Assembly (NCBI GenBank): GCA_902470405.1
Contig: CABRGJ010000049.1
Span: 1 to 6,369, forward strand
Source of the DNA: an uncultured Eggerthella sp.
GTDB taxonomy: Bacteria > Actinomycetota > Coriobacteriia > Coriobacteriales > Eggerthellaceae
Reading direction: 5' to 3'
DNA: 6,369 nt
Shown: piece after piece, positions 1 through 6,164 of the stretch
Numbering within the stretch: position 1 is the stretch's first letter
Layout: each line of letters begins with the position of its first letter
The notes under the pieces: generated by a model
Seen by the model: only the letters and a program-made list of their open reading frames with translations
Told to the model about the DNA's origin: nothing
The model's database searches: none
Translations under genes and position numbers: made by a program

Positions 1-833
1 AAGAGATCAACGAAGCCTACGAAGTGCTCTCTGATGATAAGAAACGCGAGATGTACGACCAGTACGGCACTGCGAACGAGAATCAGATTCCGTTCCAGGG
101 CGGTAATCCCTTCGGTGGTGGAAATCCGTTCGGTGGTGGCCAATACACTTACACCACAGGTGGCGGCAACCCCTTTGGTGGTGGCGGCATTGACTGGGCT
201 GACATCTTGGAGAGCTTGCGTCATGGCGAAGGTGCATTTGGGAGCGACTGGAACTTCGGGGGAGGTCGTCAGCCACAGCCCCAGAATGGTGCGGACAAGA
301 AGGTGAATCTGACCGTCACGTTCGACGAGGCTTTCAAGGGTGCTGAGAAGAAGGTGCGCATCACTGATCCTGGAACACAGGAAAAGGAAACGCTCACCAT
401 CAAGGTTCCTGCGGGGGCTATGGAGGGTGGCCGTGTCCGTTTGAAGGGCAAGGGTCAGCCAGGCGTGAATGGTGGTGCAGCAGGAGACTTGCTGGTCACC
501 ATCAAGATCGCTCCTGATAACACCTTCAGTCGTGATGGTGCGAACGTGCTCATGAAATTGCCCGTTAGCATTGACGAAGCGGCATTGGGGGCACAGGTGG
601 TCGTGCCGACTCCAGAAGGTAAGAAAGTACGTCTGCGCATTCCTGCGGGAACACAAGATGGCGCAGTGCTCACGTTAAAGGGCCAAGGCGCTCCTCGCTT
701 GGGCAAGAGCGCTTCGGGTAAGGGAGACCTCAAGGTCGAGATCGAAGTGAAGATCCCGACAAAATTGAATGATGAACAAAAAGCTGCTCTTGAAGCATTC
801 AAGGCAGCCACGACCGAGAGCGTGAGGGGGTAA
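1..833 (+). CDS. dnaJ: DnaJ-family co-chaperone without zinc finger (5' end missing)
   Basis: Hsp40 co-chaperone that delivers unfolded clients to DnaK and stimulates its ATPase in the cytoplasm. The gene runs in from the left edge; the first whole codon is at 3 and 276 codons are visible. The first residues (EINEAYEVLSDDKKREMYDQYG pattern, nt 3-68) are the end of a J domain; its HPD motif lies outside the window. A Gly/Phe-rich linker with three NPFGGG units follows (nt 102-188). The C-terminal substrate-binding beta domains begin near nt 300 (VNLTVTFDEAF), with IKVPAGAMEGGRVRLKGKGQPG and the second-domain RLRIPAGTQDGAVLTLKGQG. The CxxCxGxG zinc-finger repeats are absent, and the visible part has no cysteine at all, so this is a type II (CbpA/DnaJ2-like) protein rather than classical type I. 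It ends 5 nt before hspR, so the two are almost surely co-transcribed. The family is certain; the exact symbol (dnaJ or cbpA) is less so. Confidence 0.93.
   Translation, partial: EINEAYEVLSDDKKREMYDQYGTANENQIPFQGGNPFGGGNPFGGGQYTYTTGGGNPFGGGGIDWADILESLRHGEGAFGSDWNFGGGRQPQPQNGADKKVNLTVTFDEAFKGAEKKVRITDPGTQEKETLTIKVPAGAMEGGRVRLKGKGQPGVNGGAAGDLLVTIKIAPDNTFSRDGANVLMKLPVSIDEAALGAQVVVPTPEGKKVRLRIPAGTQDGAVLTLKGQGAPRLGKSASGKGDLKVEIEVKIPTKLNDEQKAALEAFKAATTESVRG
102..188 (+). repeat. NPFGGG-coding repeats in the G/F linker of dnaJ
   Basis: Three copies of a short unit coding NPFGGG: two back to back (starting at 105 and 123) and one after a Tyr/Thr-rich spacer (starting at 168). They build the flexible Gly/Phe-rich linker between the J domain and the substrate-binding domains. 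Such low-complexity linkers are normal in DnaJ proteins. The codons differ between copies (aatcccttc, aatccgttc, aacccottt-like third copy with ttt for Phe), so this is not a fresh duplication. Confidence 0.75.
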
Positions 834-838
834 GCGCG

Positions 839-1219
839 ATGAATGATCGAAATCGTCCGCTCTACATGATCGGCGTAGCAGCTGAGCTCGCTGGTGTTCA
901 TCCGCAAACCTTGCGCATCTACGAGCAGAAGGGCTTGGTGAATCCGCAGCGTACACGTGGTAATACGCGCATGTATTCGCAGGCGGATATCGAACGATTG
1001 CAGCTCATCAACGAATTGACGAGCGAGGGTATCAACCTTGCGGGCGTCATTCGCATCCTGGATCTTCAGGGTCGCCTGGATGAGCGCGATGCTGAAATCG
1101 ATGACCTGCACAAACGGGTGCGTCGTTTGGCGGATCGCGTTCATGAATTAGAGACGTATGAACAGGTGAGCACGTTAGTGGCGCACTCTACTTCGTTGGA
1201 GCTCAGGCGCATTCGCTAA
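839..1219 (+). CDS. hspR: HspR, MerR-family heat-shock repressor
   Basis: Transcriptional repressor of the dnaK operon and clpB in actinobacteria. In studied species it binds HAIR inverted repeats with DnaK as co-repressor. The 126-residue product has a MerR helix-turn-helix at about residues 9-26 (YMIGVAAELAGVHPQTLRIY), the wing at 37-47 (QRTRGNTRMYS), a second helical part with EGINLAGVIRIL at 63-74, and a charged coiled coil at about 77-105 for dimerisation. The AGVHPQTLR and GINLAGV signatures are typical of HspR rather than of metal- or drug-sensing MerR proteins, and there is no cysteine to bind a metal or redox ligand. The ATG at 839 is preceded by gaggggg at 824-830 with an 8-nt spacer. 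The gene follows dnaJ by 5 nt and precedes clpB by 119 nt. No canonical CTTGAGT-N7-ACTCAAG operator is visible in the window; the operon operator would lie upstream of dnaK. Confidence 0.93.
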   Translation: MNDRNRPLYMIGVAAELAGVHPQTLRIYEQKGLVNPQRTRGNTRMYSQADIERLQLINELTSEGINLAGVIRILDLQGRLDERDAEIDDLHKRVRRLADRVHELETYEQVSTLVAHSTSLELRRIR

Positions 1220-1227
1220 CGTAACGG

Positions 1228-1262
1228 TCGCTTTTGGTACGCGATGGCATCTCGAAAAGCGA
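1228..1262 (+). other. Long imperfect hairpin in the hspR-clpB gap
   Basis: An 8-bp perfect inverted repeat (TCGCTTTT at 1228-1235, AAAAGCGA at 1255-1262) encloses a second stem (CGCGAT at 1240-1245 with ATCTCG at 1249-1254, five of six pairs, loop GGC). A 4-nt bulge (GGTA) separates them on the 5' side. The stem starts 9 nt after the hspR stop and no T-run follows it, so it is not a standard terminator. It could be an mRNA processing or stability element, an attenuator that lowers clpB read-through, or a protein-binding site. The pairing is read directly from the sequence; the function is unknown. Confidence 0.5.
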
Positions 1263-1296
1263 TGAGCGGGCAGATGCTTGGCGTGTCTGCAATAGA

Positions 1297-1315
1297 GCGA
1301 GTCCTGAAAGCTCGC
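1297..1315 (+). promoter_or_regulatory. Small inverted repeat upstream of clpB, weak HspR-operator candidate
   Basis: GCGAG at 1297-1301 and CTCGC at 1311-1315 form a 5-bp inverted repeat with a 9-nt spacer, ending 23 nt before the clpB start. Set against the HAIR consensus (CTTGAGT-N7-ACTCAAG) it shares GAGT in the left half and CTC in the right half at the correct spacing, but only 7 of 14 half-site bases. This is a weak candidate: it may be a diverged operator, a small RNA hairpin, or chance. Confidence 0.2.
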
Positions 1316-1323
1316 ATGATAGT

Positions 1324-1330
1324 GAAAGGA
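1324..1330 (+). promoter_or_regulatory. Ribosome binding site that fixes the clpB start
   Basis: GAAAGGA lies 8 nt before the ATG at 1339. It selects that ATG over the TTG at 1234 that opens the same reading frame 35 codons earlier. The ATG also matches where ClpB homology begins ([18 protein letters not shown]). Confidence 0.8.
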
Positions 1331-1338
1331 AAAGCTTC

Positions 1339-4092
1339 ATGGATTTACAGAAGATGTTAGAAAAACTGGCGCTTTCTGCCCAAGAAGCTCTGCAATCTGC
1401 CATGAGCATCGCAGGGGATGCGAAATCTGCCATGGTAGAACCGATACATATGCTGGCAGCGTTGCTCTCTTCGGGCGAGCACAACATCAGCTCGATCATC
1501 AAGCGCATCGGTGCGGAACCGAACATGTTGCGTGAAGAGGTCGAGGCCGAGATCGCTCGTATGCCGAAGGTGGAAGGCGGCGGCATCATGGGTATGACCG
1601 CGCCCTCTATGGCGCTCGTCCAACTGCTTGATAAGGCAGTGAAGATCGCAGAGAAATTGGGAGATTCCTACGCCACGAGCGAGCACTTGCTCATCGCGCT
1701 TTCCGAAGAGAATGATGCGGCGGGCAAGCTTTTGAACAATGCAGGAATAAACAAGAATGATATTGAACATGCGTATGAAGAATTGCGAGGTGATACGCGC
1801 GTGACTGATCAACAATCGAAAACAGAATTCGAAGTTTTGGACCAATATGGCAACAACCTTACTAAAGCTGCGCGCGAAGGCAAGTTGGATCCGGTCATCG
1901 GCCGAAACGAAGAGATCCGCCGAACCATCCAAGTGCTGTCGCGTCGTACGAAGAATAACCCGGTGCTCATTGGTGAACCGGGTACTGGCAAGACCGCGAT
2001 CGTGGAGGGCCTGGCGCAGCGTATTGTGGCTGGTGATGTCCCTTCGTCGCTACAAGATCGTGAGCTCATCGCGCTCGATCTGCCGTCTATGCTGGCGGGC
2101 GCGAAGTATCGCGGCGAGTTCGAAGACCGCTTGAAAGCGGTGCTTCGTGAAGTGAAGGAGTCTGATGGTCAGATCATCCTGTTCATCGACGAGCTGCATA
2201 CCATCGTGGGTGCGGGGTCCTCGGGCGATTCGTCCATGGATGCAGGCAACATGCTCAAGCCAGCGCTCGCGCGCGGCGAATTGCATGCCATCGGTGCGAC
2301 CACGCTTGATGAATATCGCAAGTATATCGAGAAGGATGCCGCATTAGAGCGTAGGTTCCAGCCGGTCATGGTGGGCGAACCTTCGGTGGAAGACACCATC
2401 GCCATCCTTCGTGGGCTCAAGGAGAAGTACGAGATTCATCATGGTGTTCGCGTGACCGACCCGGCTATCGTAGCCGCAGCCGAGCTGTCGAACCGCTACA
2501 TCTCCGATCGTTTCCTGCCAGATAAGGCGATCGATCTCATGGATGAGGCGGCATCTCGTCTCCGCATCGAGATCGACTCGATGCCTGAAGAAGTTGACTT
2601 GGCAGAGCGCAAGCTCACTCAGATGCAGATCGAAGAGCAGGCGCTCATGAAAGAATCTGATGAGCCGAGCAAAGAACGTCTTGAGCAGCTGCGTAAGGAT
2701 ATTGCTGCAGCGCAAGAGTCGCTCGACAAGCGCAAGGCTGAATGGAAGAACGAGAAGGATTCCATCGTTTCGGTACAGAACTTGAAAGCCGAGATCGAGA
2801 CCGCGCAACTTGAAGAAGAGCGTGCGACCCGTGAAGGTGATCTTGCTCGTGCATCCGAGCTGCGATTTGGGCGCATCCCTGAACTCCAAGAGCAATTGAA
2901 GCAGGCAACAGAAGCGCTCGAAGCGCGTCAAGCGGATGGCACCATTCTGAAGGAAGAAGTGACCGAAGATGAGATCGCTGAAGTAGTCTCCTCATGGACA
3001 GGCATTCCTATCACGAAGATGATGCAGGGTGAGATGGAAAAGCTCATCGACTTGGAAGACCGTCTGCATGAACGTGTGGTAGGCCAGGACGATGCGGTTT
3101 CCGCGGTTGCAGGCGCGATTCGTCGTAGCCGCGCAGGCCTTTCCGATCCCGAGCAGCCCATCGGCAGCTTCCTGTTTCTCGGCCCAACTGGTGTTGGCAA
3201 GACCGAGCTCGCTAAAGCGCTTGCGGAATGCCTTTTCGATGACGAGAAGGCTATGATCCGTATCGATATGTCGGAGTACATGGAGAAGTTCAGCGTGCAG
3301 CGCCTGATCGGTGCGCCTCCAGGATACGTGGGTTATGACGAGGGCGGCCAGCTGACCGAAGCGGTACGTCGCAAACCTTATAGTGTCATTTTGCTCGACG
3401 AGGTCGAGAAAGCTCACCCCGATGTGTTCAATGTATTGCTACAGGTGCTTGATGACGGGCGCCTGACTGACGGTCAGGGTCGTGTGGTCAGCTTCAAGAA
3501 TGCCATCATTATCATGACGTCCAACATTGGAAGTCAGCTCATTCGTGAGCGTGATGCAGAAGAGACCGTAGGCGACATGGTGGAGGATATGCAGAAGATG
3601 ACGCCGGAAGCGGCAGCGAAGCGTATGGCCGAGTTTGCCAATCGCATGCAAGATGCGCTGCGCAATACCTTCAGGCCTGAGTTTCTGAATCGTATCGACG
3701 ACATCATCACGTTCAATGAGCTCAACATCGCCAGCATCGAGCCGATCGTCGATCTTCAGCTTACCGATGTTTCGGCGCGTCTGAAGGATCGTCATATGAC
3801 GTTAGTGGTGACACCTGCTGCGAAGGAACGTTTGGCCATTGATGGTTATGACCCTGTATACGGTGCGCGTCCGCTCAAGCGGCTTATTCAGCGTCAAGTG
3901 GTCGACCGTATTGCAACAGGCATCATCGAGGGCAAGATCTTCGATGGTTCCACGGTCACGATCGATCTCAATGCAGAGGGCGACTATGTCGCTAACGTCG
4001 ACAACAATGGCAAGGACGTGTCGCTTCCTGAAGGAGCAGCAGAATTGCTCGAAGAGGCGACCTCGCTCTTAAACGAAATCGAAGAGGATTAA
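1339..4092 (+). CDS. clpB: ClpB, ATP-dependent protein disaggregase
   Basis: Hexameric AAA+ chaperone (Hsp100) that pulls polypeptides out of aggregates through its central pore, working with DnaK/DnaJ in the cytoplasm. The product is 917 residues. In order: Clp N domain (about 1-150); AAA+ domain 1 with Walker A GEPGTGKT at 212-219, pore Tyr257 in KYRG, Walker B Asp284-Glu285 and the LERRF arginine pair 338-339; the coiled-coil M domain inserted in domain 1 (about 415-535), the mark of ClpB against ClpA/ClpC; AAA+ domain 2 with Walker A GPTGVGKT at 615-622, pore Tyr663 in GYVGYD, Walker B Asp687-Glu688; and the C-terminal D2-small domain with GARPLKR. All catalytic residues are present. It is about 60 residues longer than E. 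coli ClpB: roughly 19 extra residues lie after [12 protein letters not shown] (about 739-775), and an acidic tail (889-917) follows the usual end. No ClpP-binding loop was recognised, as expected for a disaggregase. It follows hspR and is closed by its own terminator. Confidence 0.97.
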   Translation: MDLQKMLEKLALSAQEALQSAMSIAGDAKSAMVEPIHMLAALLSSGEHNISSIIKRIGAEPNMLREEVEAEIARMPKVEGGGIMGMTAPSMALVQLLDKAVKIAEKLGDSYATSEHLLIALSEENDAAGKLLNNAGINKNDIEHAYEELRGDTRVTDQQSKTEFEVLDQYGNNLTKAAREGKLDPVIGRNEEIRRTIQVLSRRTKNNPVLIGEPGTGKTAIVEGLAQRIVAGDVPSSLQDRELIALDLPSMLAGAKYRGEFEDRLKAVLREVKESDGQIILFIDELHTIVGAGSSGDSSMDAGNMLKPALARGELHAIGATTLDEYRKYIEKDAALERRFQPVMVGEPSVEDTIAILRGLKEKYEIHHGVRVTDPAIVAAAELSNRYISDRFLPDKAIDLMDEAASRLRIEIDSMPEEVDLAERKLTQMQIEEQALMKESDEPSKERLEQLRKDIAAAQESLDKRKAEWKNEKDSIVSVQNLKAEIETAQLEEERATREGDLARASELRFGRIPELQEQLKQATEALEARQADGTILKEEVTEDEIAEVVSSWTGIPITKMMQGEMEKLIDLEDRLHERVVGQDDAVSAVAGAIRRSRAGLSDPEQPIGSFLFLGPTGVGKTELAKALAECLFDDEKAMIRIDMSEYMEKFSVQRLIGAPPGYVGYDEGGQLTEAVRRKPYSVILLDEVEKAHPDVFNVLLQVLDDGRLTDGQGRVVSFKNAIIIMTSNIGSQLIRERDAEETVGDMVEDMQKMTPEAAAKRMAEFANRMQDALRNTFRPEFLNRIDDIITFNELNIASIEPIVDLQLTDVSARLKDRHMTLVVTPAAKERLAIDGYDPVYGARPLKRLIQRQVVDRIATGIIEGKIFDGSTVTIDLNAEGDYVANVDNNGKDVSLPEGAAELLEEATSLLNEIEED
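1787..1803 (+). promoter_or_regulatory. Possible internal start for an N-domain-less ClpB
   Basis: GTG at 1801-1803 codes Val155 and has GAGG at 1787-1790, 10 nt upstream. By ungapped alignment around RGDTRVTDQ and the following KLDPVIGR, this valine matches Val149 of E. coli ClpB, whose GTG codon is the known internal start of the short ClpB form. Start here would give a 763-residue protein lacking the N domain. The alignment is from memory of the E. coli sequence, and use in this organism is inferred. Confidence 0.4.
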
Positions 4093-4095
4093 TGA

Positions 4096-4118
4096 TTCGA
4101 TCAAGAAGCAGGATCGAA
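4096..4118 (+). other. Short hairpin between the clpB stop and its terminator
   Basis: TTCGATC (4096-4102) and GATCGAA (4112-4118) form a perfect 7-bp inverted repeat with a 9-nt loop, starting 3 nt after the clpB stop codon and ending 8 nt before the terminator stem. It could protect the 3' end of the mRNA or be incidental. Confidence 0.4.
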
Positions 4119-4126
4119 CCAAGAAG

Positions 4127-4168
4127 AACGCCGTGGCATACATGTGTTTGCCGCGGCGTTTCGTTTCT
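4127..4168 (+). terminator. Intrinsic terminator of the clpB transcript
   Basis: A 12-bp stem (AACGCCGTGGCA at 4127-4138 with TGCCGCGGCGTT at 4149-4160, one G-U pair) with a 10-nt loop is followed by tcgtttct. The stem is strong and GC-rich and the T-run is moderate. It lies 34 nt after the clpB stop and closes the heat-shock block. Confidence 0.85.
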
Positions 4169-4171
4169 AGG

Positions 4172-4216
4172 TTGTGAATAAACTCATAGCGAAATCATAG
4201 TAGGTTCGGTTATAGT
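4172..4216 (+). promoter_or_regulatory. Probable promoter region of the duplicated-module gene
   Basis: After the clpB terminator the sequence turns AT-rich. TTGTGA (4172-4177) with CATAGT (4196-4201, 18-nt spacer) is one possible -35/-10 pair. TATAGT (4211-4216) is a better -10 match but has no clear -35 partner at 17 nt. TCATAG occurs twice (4184-4189, 4195-4200), with TTATAG at 4210-4215. A promoter is expected here because of the terminator upstream; the exact elements are uncertain. Confidence 0.35.
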
Positions 4217-4234
4217 GTTTATACGAGAGGAAAA

Positions 4235-4239
4235 AGGAG
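4235..4239 (+). promoter_or_regulatory. Ribosome binding site deciding the start at 4245
   Basis: AGGAG within AAAAAGGAG lies 5 nt before the ATG at 4245. It favours this ATG over the GTG at 4215, which is in frame but has no such site and would place the Shine-Dalgarno inside the coding region. Confidence 0.8.
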
Positions 4240-4244
4240 AAAAA

Positions 4245-4607
4245 ATGCGGCAGCCTCACATCACAACACCTGGAACCGATACGTTCCTCGTGTCGATCGA
4301 GTCATTCGAAGACGGCGCGATGCGTGGCGTGCTCGATAGCGTAGGGATGAAGGCTCCTGTTCGTTTCAATAGTTTGCCGAGCCTTATTCTTATGATTGAC
4401 AATCTTCTCGATCAACAAGAAGAATCGTTGCAGCCTATCATCAGACAGATTGACCCTTCGTTCGTGCCGACCATCGAGCTCGAAGTGCTCTTTCGCCATA
4501 ACCACTCGTGGCAAGGTCGCATACGCTGGGATTTGGGGCAAAAGCAAGCAACATTCAAGAGCGTGCTCGAACTTCTTTTTATTCTCGAAATGGCTTTCGG
4601 AGACTAG
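4245..4607 (+). CDS. Small protein of two diverged repeat modules, function unknown
   Basis: A 120-residue protein with no catalytic motif, signal peptide, cysteine or membrane segment. It is built from two copies of one module: residues 14-57 align without gaps to 77-120 at a fixed offset of 63. Shared positions are Gly28/Gly91, Phe41/Phe104, Ser43/Ser106 and Leu47/Leu110, with matching hydrophobic positions 16/79, 18/81, 26/89, 30/93, 48/111, 50/113 and 51/114, and Asp52/Glu115. Each module reads as two beta strands around an (M/W)-(R/Q)-G turn, then a helix starting at F-x-S. The second copy (HNHSWQGRIRW...FKSVLELL) resembles a pattern I associate with small uncharacterised proteins of anaerobic Firmicutes and Coriobacteriia; that is recollection, not a search. 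The gene stands alone between the clpB terminator and the nitroreductase. Coding is supported by a strong ribosome binding site. Confidence 0.85.
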   Translation: MRQPHITTPGTDTFLVSIESFEDGAMRGVLDSVGMKAPVRFNSLPSLILMIDNLLDQQEESLQPIIRQIDPSFVPTIELEVLFRHNHSWQGRIRWDLGQKQATFKSVLELLFILEMAFGD

Positions 4608-4608
4608 G

Positions 4609-4638
4609 GCGAGCCGGGGAGTGCCGGCTTCGGTTCGC
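4609..4638 (+). terminator. Weak candidate terminator or hairpin after the small gene
   Basis: Two exclusive pairings are possible: AGCCGG (4612-4617) with CCGGCT (4624-4629), loop of 6; or GCGAGCCG (4609-4616) with CGGTTCGC (4631-4638), one G-U pair and a 14-nt loop. The structure starts immediately after the stop codon at 4605-4607. Only ctctgtttc follows, so the T-run is poor. It may be a weak terminator. Confidence 0.35.
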
Positions 4639-4659
4639 TCTGTTTCATCAGATCTTTAC

Positions 4660-4695
4660 CTTTTGGTGCGAAATGCCCTTTTTGTCGCACAAAAG
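4660..4695 (+). promoter_or_regulatory. Inverted repeat upstream of the nitroreductase, possible operator
   Basis: CTTTTGGTGCGA (4660-4671) pairs with TCGCACAAAAG (4685-4695): 11 pairs with one bulged G (4666) and a 13-nt loop containing CCCTTTTTG. No T-run follows on either strand, so it is not a terminator. A GATAAT at 4708-4713 could be a -10 box, with TTGTCG (4682-4687) as a poor -35 at an overlong 20-nt spacing. The repeat would then overlap the promoter, as an operator would. It could instead fold in the 5' leader. The function is not shown by the sequence. Confidence 0.4.
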
Positions 4696-4758
4696 CGAAC
4701 CTCGGGCGATAATAGATTTCATTGATGAAGAAGCATATGACGAGAGCTGGATGATCCT

Positions 4759-5562
4759 ATGGCTATTACGACTGATGTTGTCATCGACCAAGATGCTTGC
4801 ACGGGCTGTGGAGCATGTATATCCGATTGTGTACAGCAGAATCTCTATTTGAGTCAAGGAAAAGCACAGCCGCGCACAGCTTGCATGAAATGCGGACATT
4901 GCGTTGCGATCTGCCCCGAAGGCGCACCGAGTTTGCCTTGCTATGCCGATATCCCGGTTGAATATGATGCGAAGACGTTCGACCTTCCTACAGAAAATCT
5001 TATCAACAACATCAAATTTCGTCGGAGCATCCGCGATTTCAAATCAGAGCCGATATCGATGGAGCATCTTCGTCTTCTCATGGAGGCGGGTGGACATACG
5101 CCTACTGCTAAGAATGCGCAGATGTGCCGTTTCGACTTCTTGCAGGATAGCCTGCCAGAATTCAAGGAGTTGGTTTGGTCGTATTTGGAAGACGTATATG
5201 AAGCGGATCGTATCATGCCCATTCCCGCTGAAACGCTCGGTAGCTTCATCGACCGACGCCGAAAGGATCCGGCAGACGACTATCTTTTTCGCAATGCACC
5301 AGCTGTTTTGTTCATCGAAACTCCCGATCCTCTTGACGCAGGACTTGCGGCGAGCGCAATAGAGATGGTCGCTCATACGCTTGGTATCGGAGTTCTGTAC
5401 AACGGGTATCTACGGCGCGTGGTCGACTCGTGCCCTGCTGCGCGCGCATATTTTGACATGAGCGACGAACGAGGGCTGAATGCTTGTATGTTATTGGGAT
5501 ATCAGAACGAGAAGTATTTCCGCACGGCCCCTCGCCGTTTCCCCAGTGTCGTGTTGCGATAG
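4759..5562 (+). CDS. Nitroreductase-family FMN protein with N-terminal 2x[4Fe-4S] ferredoxin domain
   Basis: A soluble flavoprotein of 267 residues expected to pass electrons from ferredoxin-type clusters to FMN and on to an unknown acceptor. The N-terminal domain has two clusters: Cys14, 17, 20, 24 (CTGCGACISDC) and Cys42, 45, 48, 52 followed by Pro53 (CMKCGHCVAICP). Residues from about 83 form the nitroreductase fold, starting with FRRSIRDF (87-94), the usual FMN phosphate-binding arginines, and ending with a GYQNEKYFRTAPRR stretch typical of the family end. This fusion is common in strict anaerobes (clostridia, Coriobacteriia). The substrate (nitro compound, quinone, enoate or other) cannot be deduced. 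The start is the only ATG after the in-frame stop at 4738; its ribosome binding site is weak (gagag at 4742-4746), so low or regulated translation is possible. The gene lies 151 nt after the small gene and 38 nt before the next. Confidence 0.9.
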   Translation: MAITTDVVIDQDACTGCGACISDCVQQNLYLSQGKAQPRTACMKCGHCVAICPEGAPSLPCYADIPVEYDAKTFDLPTENLINNIKFRRSIRDFKSEPISMEHLRLLMEAGGHTPTAKNAQMCRFDFLQDSLPEFKELVWSYLEDVYEADRIMPIPAETLGSFIDRRRKDPADDYLFRNAPAVLFIETPDPLDAGLAASAIEMVAHTLGIGVLYNGYLRRVVDSCPAARAYFDMSDERGLNACMLLGYQNEKYFRTAPRRFPSVVLR

Positions 5563-5588
5563 AACGCTACACTTTTGAGGGAAGAGAG

Positions 5589-5593
5589 AAAGG
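5589..5593 (+). promoter_or_regulatory. Ribosome binding site deciding the start at 5601
   Basis: AAAGG, within GAGAAAGG, lies 7 nt before the ATG at 5601. The open frame extends 39 codons upstream into the nitroreductase gene, but that part is a shadow in another frame without such a site. Confidence 0.7.
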
Positions 5594-5600
5594 TCCACTT

Positions 5601-6164
5601 ATGGCAGATAGAATGATCGATCCTACCAATAACGAGCCTCAGGGCGAGATCACCGACGAGTTGAAGGCCGTCGTTCAAGCAGTGCTGAACGAGGCTGTGT
5701 CCAAGATGGAGGCTGGTGAAGAGATCATCCCGTTCACGGGTCTTGCCGTTAAGGAAAACCTCTTTATCGAGACCCATCCGGGCGATGATGCCGAAACATG
5801 TTTTTCGCTCGCGCGTCGCGAAGTGGAAGGCTCACGCGGTGCCACTGCGTATGCATTTTGCTACGACGGCTATCTGGATACTGAAGAAGGCACAAAGGAT
5901 TGCATCATCGCAGAAGGCGGTCTGCCTGGCGCTTCTGAAGCGTATGCGTTTGGCTATATCTATGACGAGAATGGTATTAATAAAGACATCGTCTACATCG
6001 GTCCTGCACCCAACTTCATGGAGGGCCTGAAGCTCGAACTTGATATCGAGGGCACGCTTGATCCCGCTGCAGCGCTGAAGGGCGAATGGGATGAAGATGA
6101 CACCAAGGCAGCTGAGATGGCAGAAGAAGACTTCACCACCTCAGATGCAGTTGCCGAACAGTAG
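5601..6164 (+). CDS. Acidic conserved-looking protein of unknown function
   Basis: A 187-residue soluble protein with no signal peptide, membrane segment or nucleotide-binding motif that I can see. An N-terminal helix (about 17-39) leads into a mixed alpha/beta core: IPFTGLAVKENLFIETHPGD, then SRGATAYAFCYDGYLDTEEG, IIAEGG, AYAFGYIYD and DIVYIGPAPNF. The tail (about 158-187) is strongly acidic and probably disordered. Three cysteines are present but not arranged as a metal motif. I do not recognise a named family, though the core reads as a folded, conserved protein; I have a vague memory of similar hypothetical proteins in Coriobacteriia. It begins 38 nt after the nitroreductase stop with no terminator between, so the two probably share a transcript. 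A bidirectional terminator follows. A role linked to the nitroreductase is a guess from position only. Confidence 0.85.
   Translation: MADRMIDPTNNEPQGEITDELKAVVQAVLNEAVSKMEAGEEIIPFTGLAVKENLFIETHPGDDAETCFSLARREVEGSRGATAYAFCYDGYLDTEEGTKDCIIAEGGLPGASEAYAFGYIYDENGINKDIVYIGPAPNFMEGLKLELDIEGTLDPAAALKGEWDEDDTKAAEMAEEDFTTSDAVAEQ

Noticed and set aside
455..1144. 229-codon open frame on the minus strand over dnaJ and hspR
   Set aside because: It is antisense to two well-identified genes, and its translation has no recognisable domain; it is a codon-bias shadow.
1234..1338. 35-codon N-terminal extension of clpB from a TTG
   Set aside because: The extension has no ClpB homology and no good ribosome binding site. 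The ATG at 1339 has GAAAGGA at the right distance.
2344..2931. 195-codon open frame on the minus strand inside clpB
   Set aside because: It lies wholly antisense to the conserved ClpB domain 1/M-domain coding region and its product looks like no protein family.
4215..4244. GTG start 10 codons upstream of the small duplicated-module gene
   Set aside because: It would translate through the strong Shine-Dalgarno sequence, which is correctly spaced for the ATG at 4245.
4508..4852. 114-codon + strand frame bridging the small gene and the nitroreductase
   Set aside because: It overlaps both genes in another frame and has no ribosome binding site or protein-like pattern; the intergenic part carries hairpins instead.
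4849..4859. TTTGAGTCAAG, resembling a HAIR half-site
   Set aside because: It is inside the ferredoxin domain coding sequence, lacks the 7-nt spacer and second half-site, and codes a normal residue run.
5484..5600. 39-codon upstream extension of the acidic-protein gene overlapping the nitroreductase
   Set aside because: It is out of frame with the well-supported nitroreductase C-terminus. The ATG at 5601 has its own ribosome binding site.
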